A DNA stretch of 64,000 nt from Candidula unifasciata. Its lineage: Eukaryota; Mollusca; Gastropoda; Stylommatophora; Geomitridae. The stretch covers positions 1-64,000 of the forward strand of contig CAJHNH020008090.1 of assembly GCA_905116865.2 (NCBI GenBank). Reading direction: 5' to 3'. A program made the position numbers and the translations under genes. The stretch's first letter is position 1. Each line of letters opens with the position of its first letter. The notes beneath the pieces were generated by a model. It saw nothing but the letters and a program-made list of their open reading frames with translations. It ran no database searches and was not told the origin of the DNA. This document shows positions 55,370-64,000 of this stretch, piece after piece.

Positions 55370-58345
55370 TTCACAGGGAGCATGTACAGCAGGAGTCTAC
55401 CAATCATCAGTAGAATGGATCCCTCGACAACAAATGTTTCGGCCTACGAGCTCCTAGACCTTTTCAGAGAGTGGGCCCACCTGAGTTCATGACGCTCACG
55501 GTTGATTTTCTCCTGCTGCACGCATTACCGGATGTTCTCGAACAAGGACAAGACGAAATTGGTGACTTTGCAAAAGGTACTGTGAGATACGAAGTGTATT
55601 TACATAGTCGCATAATTAGAGCAGTCAGCAAACCTGGACGACCAAGTGGCAAGCTTACGGTTGGTTTATCGGACACATGTTAGACTTTGTTGGCAGATGG
55701 GAGAGGGACACTGGCAGACAATTCGTACACGATTGACTTTAAGGGATAAGACTTAATTTTCCACTAGATACCCGGACCAACTCATCGAGGCCCATCCCAC
55801 ATGACGTTCCGCCGTGTCCAGAGCAAGCTCGAGGCTCTCTCAGCAGCCTCGCTCAGTTGTTTCAGTGGTCGTTTGCGCTCATTTCCTCGCAAGCCCAGCT
55901 ATTTTATCACATTCTACATAGAAGTTGAAACGAGACCTCTTGCGCCTACCTCGACAGCGAAGATTCTTACTGTGTACGCTTCGTCTCTCCTCAGACCAGC
56001 CGCGAGGTCACTATTTCTCGAGCTTATACATATGACCCTCGTCCATTCGCGACTCATACGGCACGATCAGCTCGATCAGGATGAGCTGGCGTTTTTCCGC
56101 AGAGTGCAGGACTATGTCGGGTCGCAGGCCAATCTTTCGGATTAATTCAGGGTACTTTTCACGACCAGGCAGGTCAACCGCCAGTAGCCAGTCCCTCGCA
56201 CAGTCAAGCATCGATGGAGCTCATGCGACCTTGTTGAATTTACCTTTAAAAATCTACATAGCCTTGAGGAAGCGCACGGGGACGACGGTAGGACTGGCCC
56301 TCGCATTGGTCCTCATCCTAGCTTGGTCTACAACGGCTGCTAACTCTTTCAATACCTTGTTGTGGCGCCAAGTATACCTTCCCTAACCTAGGGCTTTTCT
56401 GCACGCGGACAATACGTGCTCGAGCGTCTGCTTAGTTCTACACAGTGGGCATGTCAGGTCGTTAGTCGCACTCCATTTTACCATGTTGACACCGGACGGT
56501 AATACATCGTAAGCAGATCTAACGATAAAGCTCAGTCGCAGAGGGGCTATTCGCCCCATTTGAGTTCTCGTGGCAAGGCGCTCTCGAGGCTGATCCACTA
56601 ACTTTGCTGCGATTGTTGTGTGGCTTTTTGGACCCGAACCTCATTTTCGGTGTCCCTTTTCTGCTGTAATACCATGTCTCGGAGCTCTTTGGCTGTGGCT
56701 TTGGACCACCAACTGACTTTTCCGTGCTCTAGGCCTCGACAGTCGGTCTGAGTGTAACCCATCACTTCTCTCAATTTCAGTGCATATTGGGCAGATTCGA
56801 TCGCATCTAGGACTTCCCATTTGACACTTGTCTTTGGAGCGGGCTGGACAGCAGTGACAGTGGGATCTAAAGACTCACTCCGCATCATCGCGAGTCTTAC
56901 TTTGCCAACTTTAAACTCTTCGGTTATTGGTTTAAACGGAAGTCCCAGCTTCGTCTGTTTACAATACAGAGCCACATCAGTCAGACAAGGTGGTGCTTCC
57001 AACGACTTCCTCATGGCTGTGTTGATCTTACGCTCCATGGTCTTCACTGTCGTCATCGTCACTTCGTAGACGAGCCCGCAACATTCAAAAGCGAGATAGG
57101 TCTGAATTGGCACAGACTCAGGGAGTCTCGCTCCTTGGGAATGTAGACAACGTTGGCCCGTTGCCACTCGGAACATGTGATTTCGGCTCCACTCTAATCT
57201 CAGCAAGAGGTGTATCATTCTGAGGTTTTTCAGACAGCGCTTGTACACGACGTACGGAACAACATTCGGCCCTTGAGGGGACTTGCCGCTAGTTCTTTTC
57301 ACAACTTCTTCGACCTCAGACCAAGAGGGATGTATCATTTTAAATGGTTCCATGGGCAACTCAGGTTGCTTCAGGCCGCCAATGATCTCTGGGTTGTCAT
57401 TGAGAGGCCCATTCTTTTTCTTATCTAAGTACATCTGGCGTAGATGTGACTCAAGCTCCTCTTTACCGACTACCTGAGTCCCTGACTTCGGTTGCTCGAA
57501 CAGACCTCGGGCAAACTGGAACGGGTCCCTAAAGAATATCTCTCTCTCCTTTTTGGTTCTTCGTCTGTTGTTACAGAAACGCTCAGCGCGATAGAGGGCA
57601 CTGTGTCTGGCTCTCAGGTGCAACCAGATCCCGTGCAGTCCCTCCCTTTCGCTGCCTGTGGCGGCTTAGAACAGTTTTCTGAGTGCGTTTTTTGTCTGCA
57701 AGGCACTTCAGAATGTCCTTCTGTCTCCTGCTTTTATTTTGCTTGACGCCCGGCGTCTTCTCGACTGTCCTGAACTCGCGGGAACAGTGCTCGTATATTA
57801 TATTACTAAACCGTGTTATCTTATCACCTAGCGACTTTTTCTTTAAATCATGATTTAATTTCTCACACAATGTACCCTCCAGCTTGCACCACGACACCTT
57901 CTCGCTTGCAGGCAGAAACTTAATCTTTGAACGCACTTCTTCAGGAATCATCAATTGCGTGCCTTCGTAGTCGACGTCATGGGCATCTCCGGGCGAGTGG
58001 GGTTCGCCCTGCCTGTCGTTCCCTAACGACTCAGTAACTACTACTGGAGTATAAGTTATGCAACGATGTTTACTGCGTGGCGCACCTTCGCATTTCATCC
58101 TTCCGGCATGAGTTCTCAGACCATGCAACCCCTTGAAGCTCTTCCCACATGTACAGAGCCAACCCGGTCTTTGGGCAATAATCTCAGTCCACGGGCTAGC
58201 AAGGTCGTCACCGTTGGTATCTATTGATATGGGTCCATTATTCTCCCTTTCTTTCGATCGACCCTGAGGGCATACTTCTATTTGGTTTTTCAAAATCGGA
58301 TTTATTATATGGTGTTAAGGGTGATCGGCCCGGTCCACCGTCGAC
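55370..58345 (-). mobile_element. Zinc-finger/RLE-type LINE with deleted RT core
   Basis: In decoding order: 58293-57583, with a C2H2-type finger WLCTCGKSFKGLHGLRTHAG at residues 45-68; 57623-56598, with VKRTSGKSPQGPNVVPYVVY and then a jump past the reverse-transcriptase palm to LVYEVTMTTVKTMERKINTA; 56598-56383, with a CPLC...LEHVLSACR finger; 56211-56011, with the restriction-like endonuclease site RPDIVLHSAEKRQLILIEL. That order fits the R2/NeSL-like lineage. Frameshifts (for example ANVVYIPKERDSLS in another frame near 57.15 kb) and the palm deletion make it dead. Confidence 0.8.
56598..58293 (-). pseudogene. ORF of RLE-type LINE: N-terminal finger and RT edges
   Basis: Two long overlapping minus frames (236 and 341 codons) are the best-preserved part of this element. 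The first carries the nucleic-acid-binding finger. The second begins in the region between finger and RT, includes the G-P-x-x-V-P-Y fingers motif, loses the YADD-containing palm by internal deletion (around 57.06-57.13 kb) and resumes in the thumb. No intact catalytic centre remains. Confidence 0.75.
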
Positions 58346-58464
58346 ATCTGTCTCCAGAATGTCAGTATACACCCCGGCGCTGCCGGGGCGCCAGTCTTTC
58401 CATAGGGGTCCGCCAGTCTTTCCTGGCTGTCTAGTGGGCTAGCCACGTACAATAAAAAATAAAA

Positions 58465-58862
58465 AAACTCCACAGGGGAGCATTACAGCAGGAGTCTAAC
58501 AATCATCAGTAGAAGTGATCCCTCGTCAACAAATGTTTCAGCCCACGAGCTCCTAGACATTTTCGGAGGTGGGCCTACCTGAGTTCATGAAGCTCAGGCT
58601 TCATCTGCTCTTGCTGCACGTATTATCGGATGTTCTCGGACAGGGACAAAACGAGATTGGTGACTGCGCAACAGGTACTGTGAAATTCGAAGTTAAGTTA
58701 CTTGGTCGCTGCGGTAGCATATTAGAGCTGCGAAAACGTTCAATATCTTGTTGTGGCGCCAAGTATACCTTCCCTGACCTAGGGCTTTTCTGCACGCGGA
58801 CAATACGTGCTCGAGCGTCTGCTTAGCTCTACACAGCTGTCATGCCGGGTCGTTAGTCGCAC
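58465..58862 (-). mobile_element. Second, shorter copy of the RLE-type LINE
   Basis: 58467-58735 matches the 3' UTR at 55.37-55.63 kb, and 58740-58862 matches 56345-56470 around the CPLC finger. The endonuclease region between is deleted. It lies in the same orientation just upstream of the first copy and is capped by P1 at 58863. Confidence 0.8.
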
Positions 58863-59010
58863 CCCATTTCCTAAATATAGCCGGGCCCTAAATATGGCAT
58901 AACGGCTGAACAGGGTTTCCGGGACCTCTCTATGGGTGATCCTCATCCGCAAGATGGCATTTTGTGTCACCGGGTGTTTATCGCTCGGTGTGATGTCCTG
59001 GTGAGGTAAA
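58863..59010. repeat. Repeat P1 copy (reverse)
   Basis: GCATAACGGCTGAACAGGG, GATCCTCATCCGCAAGATGG and GTGTGATGTCCTGGTGAGGT. Confidence 0.8.
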
Positions 59011-59505
59011 ACTTACATAATTACATTAGTCAGTCACATGAATTGCTCAGAAGACAGCCAAATCAGAGGCAGTAACACTACCAACTGATGGCACAATAAG
59101 GAACACATCACTTAATTACATCCAAGCCTGAACAATGAGACAGACACGACCTGACCGGCCAGACAGACACGGAAAACATAAAATGCTAGTATCAAACGCT
59201 ATGCTATGAAATAGCAAAACAGTTTGTTGCCATAATTACAACCGATATTGACTAGGACCAGGTTATCATCCTAGTCAAAGGTTGAACGTGGATAGTTCAA
59301 ATCGAACGAACAAAAGAACCCACACATAAATAATCTTTCTGCTTGAATTACATTACATAATATTCTCAATATAAATTAGCGCATTTAGCTGACCAACATG
59401 ACATATAGCACCAGGTGATTATACAAACTGACAAGCGCCCCCAAATAGTTCCAGACCTTAGGGGTGTAAAAAAAAGTTCCGAGAAAGTAAAGCAGCCCTA
59501 TGATA
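59011..59505. other. Unassigned stretch
   Basis: No gene or repeat recognised before the TTC array. Confidence 0.5.
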
Positions 59506-59897
59506 TCTTCTTCTTCTTATATTTCTATTTCTTCTTCTTCTTCTTCTTCTTCTTCTTCTTCTTCTTCTTCTTCTTCTTCTTCTTCTTCTTCTTCTTCTTC
59601 TTCTTCTTCTTCTTCTTCTTCTTCTTCTTCTTCTTCTTCTTCTTCTTCTTCTTCTTCTTCTTCTTCTTCTTCTTCTTCTTCTTCTTCTTCTTCTTCTTCT
59701 TCTTCTTCTTCTTCTTCTTCTTCTTCTTCTTTATCTTCTATTTCTTCTTCTTCTTCTTCTTCTTCTTCTTCTTCTTCTTCTTCTTCTTCTTCTTCTTCTT
59801 CTTCTTCTTCTTCTTCTTCTTCTTCTTCTTCTTCTTCTTCTTCTTCTTCTTCTTCTTCTCCTTCTTCTTCTTCTTTTTCTTCTTCTTCTTCTTCTTT
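59506..59897. repeat. (TTC)n microsatellite
   Basis: About 390 bp of TTC with few interruptions. Poly-S/F/E frames are artefacts. It is followed at once by a P2 copy, as in intron 5 of the receptor gene. Confidence 0.97.
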
Positions 59898-60130
59898 ACG
59901 TTCACTGGCTGTAAATTCCGGCGGAAAATTTAGTCTTGTTCCAGAACCTGAGTATTGCGTGCACATCCGTTTAAGAGATCTGACTTAACTGTACGCAAAT
60001 TGTTGGTTCCTTGCCTCTCTTACAGATGCACTCCGACTTCGAAGGAAGCCTCCAATTAGTTAACTCTTACGATATGCTTGTTTGGGAGGCAGTGGGTGTA
60101 TTCTTGTTTTCCCCAGAGCGGGAAACTACA
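59898..60130 (+). repeat. Repeat P2 copy
   Basis: CTTGTTCCAGAACCTGAGTA, TGCGTGCACATCCGTTTAAG, TGTTGGTTCCTTGCCTC and GGGAGGCAGTGGGTGTATTC. An in-frame TAA interrupts the frame that is open in the 11.3 kb copy. Confidence 0.75.
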
Positions 60131-60279
60131 TCATCTATCGTGTGCCAGTTGGTTCATTCAAATATAGAGATGTAGGTCTCAGGGATATTAAAGGGTCATT
60201 TTACTGTATTATATGGAATAATATAGATGTAATATGGAAAACTAAATATGAAACAATGATACTCTCAACTAATAGCACT

Positions 60280-60505
60280 GACTGACTAACAGACTCACAG
60301 ACAGATAGACAGAAAGATAGGCAAACATTTAGACAGATGGATGGGTGGGTGGATAGGAAGAATGATAGTTAGACAAACAGACAGACATTCAGGCATTCAA
60401 ACAAACATAAAGATTTACATAAAGATACACATAGAGACAGAAAGACGAACGGAGAGGCAGGCGGGCGGGAGGGCGAACAGACAGACAGACAGACAGAAAA
60501 TTGAA
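60280..60505. repeat. Degenerate GACA/GATA tandem repeat
   Basis: Purine-rich AGACAGAC / AGATAGAC variants over about 225 bp. Confidence 0.85.
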
Positions 60506-61219
60506 AGATACACAACCATTCAGTGATGGGCGAAAGAGGTCAGCACTGAACATATTCTGCAACTGCAGAAGACAGTTTAACATAGATGGCACAAGCCACT
60601 TGTATTCTGAACATATTGACTCGATTCTGTCAGTTTATTTTGTTAATTCAACAACTGACACATCAGGGAAATTCCCATTAGTGCTCTGCTCTTGTTTATG
60701 TTGGCTGGTGGAGAAGGATGTGTGTAATTACTGTTATAGTCACACAAAAATACACAGGTATTCATGCATGAGTCATAGGTTTCCTATACATTTCAATTGT
60801 ACTTCCAAATTAGGCAACAGTTTCTGAACTCTTTCAGCTCCAAGCAACGTCTGGTGTGTATATTTCATTTCACTCTAAAGCATAATGGTGTATTGTTTTT
60901 TTTTAACATAAGAAATCAGGCTTCGAAAAATGGCTACCAACACTGTAAATATTGAATGGGTGAATGTAGTTTACTTTAGGATTTTCCATCACTCTTTTCT
61001 TCACCTCACATATCTCCGAGTAAACATGATCGTACCGAAAGAGTTAATTCTTTCAGTAATAATCAACTTTTTATACGCTTCTTGGTAATTCCCCCAAAAA
61101 TATATGATTTTCGTCTTCTATCACATTCATTTATTCAATATCCTATTGTGCAATTTTATGTCACACGGGGCTCGCAGTCTATTCCTCCATTCCGTTCTAT
61201 ATTCTGCAATCAATTCAAT
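60506..61219. other. Unassigned stretch
   Basis: A 108-codon plus frame (60501-60827) has no recognised domain. Nothing else seen. Confidence 0.4.
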
Positions 61220-61515
61220 ATCATGGATTGAACCAAGTCCAGTAGCTTTGGCCTCTCAATCAACGTTAATTTTAGGGTTTCTTTTGGGTCTCCTCGTCTC
61301 ATTAATCACTTTATTTCCCATGTTAGTGTCCGCTGGTTTCTTCTCAGCATGTGTCCAGTGTAGCGCCATCTTCTCTGTCCTATATGACACTAGTGGTTGC
61401 CCAGATATTTCTCTTATTGCTTTGCTCCTTTTGTATTCATCCCATTTTATTGTCATCATTTTTATCAGGCATTTTGTTTTTCGAACGCATGCAACTTTCA
61501 TTCTCATGTCTTTGC
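61220..61515 (-). mobile_element. LINE-H C-terminal remnant
   Basis: The minus strand gives RRWRYTGHMLRRNQRTLTW and an RRGDPKET-like block, the reverse-transcriptase C-terminal signature, with shifts. Confidence 0.6.
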
Positions 61516-61584
61516 TGGTTCTCCAACTTACATTAACATATGTTAAAACTGAAAAAACATTAGACGTGAAAACACGTCAGTAAC

Positions 61585-61790
61585 TAAGTAAAGATCCCTG
61601 TTCATGCTTTTAGGCGCATCGGGCATATGAAAAGAGCATTCATATTTTTACAGACTAATCGGCACTAGGTGGATAATGTGGTCAGCATTACGCTGGCCGT
61701 CATTACTTTCCCAGGACGTACATACTTGAACCCATTTTAGGCCCGATACGCATGGTGTGGAAAATAGTCATTTTCTTACTTAAGGGGGGA
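61585..61790 (-). repeat. SINE-a copy
   Basis: Reverse SINE-a: TTTTAGGCGCATCGGGCATA, GGTCAGCATTACGCTGGCCG. Confidence 0.75.
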
Positions 61791-62099
61791 TTATCTGTGA
61801 ATCACTTTTGTACACGAAGATTGACTCTACTTTTTATTGTTGTCTAAAGAATTATTTTTCTTTTCTCAGTTGACAAAGATAGATTGCTTTTGATGTTTAA
61901 AATATGACAACGAACTGATATTCTTGGTACGCCCTGTATGGATCTCATTACTTTTTTATTGTTGTAAGGGAATAGATCGGTTGAAAGTCTAACACCTAGT
62001 TTAATTTGTTCATAAGTTTCTATTTGATGATCAATTCTAATAAGGGTTTCATGATGCTACTGAATGTTTATGTAAATATCTAATTTCGTCCTTTTTAGG

Positions 62100-62605
62100 A
62101 CGAAATTTTTTTGTCATTTGAAGCCCTACTCTGGCTTTTGCCGGGGGCCGCAATATAGGCAGGCCATACATATGGCCAGATGTCTGAACGCGGTTTCTGG
62201 GACCTCTCCACGGCGATCCTCATCCGCATGGTGGCACTTTGTGTCATCGGGTGTTTATCGCTTGTGTGATGTCCTGGTGGGGTAGAAATTCAGTCAGTCA
62301 GACTGAATGTTTTTTTCTATTTTGTAAGACTGCCTTCAGTGTTAACATTTTCCTACACGCTTCTTCTTTCTTTCTTCTACACTTCTTCTTTCTTTCTTTT
62401 TTTTTTTTTTTTTTTGGTACTCCACCAGGAAATCACATAAGCGATAAACACCCTGTGATACAAAGTGCCACCAGGCAGATGAGGATCACCCGTGGAGAGG
62501 TCCCAGAAACTCCGTTCAGCCGTTATGCCATATTTCGGGCCCGGCTATATTTAGGGCCCCCTGGCAAAAGCCAGTGTGGGGCTTTAAAATAACTAACAAT
62601 TGCAT
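62100..62605. repeat. Inverted pair of P1 repeats
   Basis: A reverse P1 (62100-62290) and a forward P1 (62415-62605) face each other across 125 bp that contain a T run. Together they could fold into a hairpin with arms near 190 bp. Confidence 0.85.
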
Positions 62606-62819
62606 CCATCAAGATAGATTTATTGATAGATAATTATAATTTCATCCGATTTCTTTTTATCAAAGGCTTTAGCTAAGGCCAAAAAATGTACACATGGATC
62701 TCTGGTTTATTTCACTAATTCCTTCTGTTAATGACAGCAAACAATAAAGTCCAATCACAATTCTATAGAACCTGGAACATCGTGTATATTATTCTACTTA
62801 AAGTTAGTTTCTTGTCTTT

Positions 62820-63060
62820 TACAGTCAGCGTCTGTGGCTTAGGCGTTGCGAAGGAGCTTCGTAATGCTGAGGTGCCGGGTTCGATCCATTTGGTCTTGCG
62901 TTGGTTTCAATGAAGCTAGCTACTGAAAGTTAACTGTTCAGCACGCAATGGCAAAATACTGAACTTAAAATTTGCCTTAAAAAACCGCAACAACCAAAAA
63001 AATAAATAAATACTGGAGTTGGTTCTGCAAAGTCCTGTGAAGGATACACAAAAACTTTGT
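62820..63060 (+). repeat. SINE-b copy with internal insertion
   Basis: GTGGCTTAGGCGTTGCGAAG and GCCGGGTTCGATCC head, GGTCTTGCGTTGGTTTCAAT body. About 70 bp of A-rich sequence splits it from the end at about 63012-63055. Confidence 0.75.
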
Positions 63061-63194
63061 ATGTATTTTGATTTACAGGATGTTGCGTCGCCGCACTAGC
63101 CATGTAACATTTTATATGTGTATATATTTGCTAGTTGTGGTTTTACTGGGCAACTTCACGTTCACTAGTTTGCCAGTACTACTTAACGTTCGAC

Positions 63195-63272
63195 TCTCGA
63201 TACACCTGTAAACCCCAACGCTAGCGGTCTTTCGCCAAATCGTCCGCAACTGGGATCAACCCCGGCACCGTG
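63195..63272 (-). repeat. SINE-b fragment
   Basis: The reverse complement contains GCCGGGGTTGATCCCAGTTG and CGGACGATTTGGCG, matching the 31.6 kb copy. Confidence 0.65.
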
Positions 63273-63735
63273 TGTTATTTTTATAGACTGATTGTTATTC
63301 CACAGGTGATACGATCAAAATGTCTCTTACCTCCCTTCCATCGCAAGTCATTTCATGTTACCCATTTAATCTGGATCAATCTGCGAGCCAAGTTTAATTA
63401 TTTACAAGTTTCGCAATTTGAGGATTTTGTATTAAAAATCATCGGGCGTGATTCTAGTCACAGCGTCACTACGACTCTCGTACTGTTAGTTGGTTGGTTA
63501 GTTGGCACTTCCCCCTCTTTCCAGGCGATAGGGTTTTGTTGTGCTTTAGGGAGGCTTGGCAGTCATAGCCTGTGGCTATGGACTGTGATTGGTAGATGCC
63601 GCCCACGAAGAAGTCCGGCCTCTGCATACCACAAAACCTACCTTGTTTACTGTAAAGAAAAGGAAGCATCAAACTCTTTAGCATAAGGGTTACTGCAGAA
63701 GCTGTCGGATCAGAATATCACTGCTCTGTTCATAA
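63273..63735. other. Unassigned stretch
   Basis: A 138-codon plus frame (63270-63686) and an opposed 71-codon frame show no known domain. Possible coding cannot be excluded, but there is no support. Confidence 0.35.
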
Positions 63736-64000
63736 CGTGGATTACCTCCTATTGCAGATGTCACATTCTCTCCTAAAGCAGATGTCACCTTCTCTCCTAG
63801 AGCTGATGTCACCTTCTCTCCTAGAGCAGATGTCGCCTTCTCTCCTAGAGCAGATGCAAGATTTCTTCATAGAGCAGAGCACATGTCACCTTTTTACCTA
63901 GAGCAGATGTCACATTCCCTCCTAGAGCAGATATCACCGTCTCTCCTAGAGCAGATGCCAGATTTCTTCATAGAGCAGAGCACATGTCACCTTTTTACCT
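63736..64000. repeat. Tandem repeat, 24 bp unit in a 101 bp higher-order unit
   Basis: GCAGATGTCACCTTCTCTCC plus TAGA repeats. A diverged pair (CAGATGCAAGATTTCTTCAT, then AGAGCACATGTCACC) returns 101 bp later (63851 to 63952). It runs off the right edge. Confidence 0.93.

Noticed and set aside
55471..55683. Plus-strand 70-codon frame that recurs at 58569
   Set aside because: It is the antisense of the LINE 3' untranslated region, duplicated because the element is duplicated.
59415..59988. Poly-F, poly-S and poly-E frames
   Set aside because: Translation of the TTC microsatellite.

Overview
The window looks like invertebrate animal DNA: AT-rich, full of microsatellites, with short exons split by long introns and many decayed retrotransposons. 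The repeats (several LINE families whose conserved C-termini read 'GHALRMD...WTPQGKR', tRNA-derived SINEs, Tigger-type DNA transposons) and the SRCR/C-type lectin/kringle domains together suggest a lophotrochozoan. A mollusc, perhaps a heterobranch gastropod, is my best guess; this is inference from pattern memory, not a search. No prokaryotic-style genes, rRNA or CRISPR are present.

The one convincing host gene is on the minus strand between about 27.25 kb and 2.20 kb. Eight exons with GT-AG borders and fully matching intron phases encode, in order, a complete SRCR domain (exons at 27.1 and 22.9 kb), a complete C-type lectin-like domain (19.3, 18.0 and 12.3 kb), a complete kringle (10.1 and 7.5 kb) and the first half of a second SRCR domain (2.2-2.35 kb). 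Both ends are missing: no signal peptide or start exon was found upstream, and the second SRCR half probably lies beyond the left edge. The predicted piece is about 450 residues and looks like a secreted or cell-surface recognition protein with an unusual domain order. Its introns are filled with LINE and SINE debris, a roughly 760 bp GAA/TTC-rich microsatellite in intron 5, and a repeat-derived splice acceptor beside it that could give an alternative C-terminus.

The rest (28-64 kb, and the introns) is mobile-element sediment. Landmarks: an internally deleted Tigger-like transposon (28.19-29.47 kb); RNase H-bearing LINE remnants, the best at 37.4-39.1 kb; a 2.7 kb minisatellite with a 37 bp unit (34.35-37.08 kb); a head-to-tail dimer of one 2.0-2.4 kb repeat element carrying a poly-C VNTR (40.0-44.4 kb); a 378 bp fold-back element with 6 bp target duplication (45.74-46.12 kb); a three-layer nest of LINEs (51.0-55.2 kb); and a zinc-finger/restriction-like-endonuclease LINE with its reverse-transcriptase core deleted (55.4-58.35 kb). 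LINE families are lettered A-K and short repeat families SINE-a/b/c, P1, P2 for use inside this annotation only; they are not database names. Most open reading frames over 60 codons here come from these repeats or from simple sequence.
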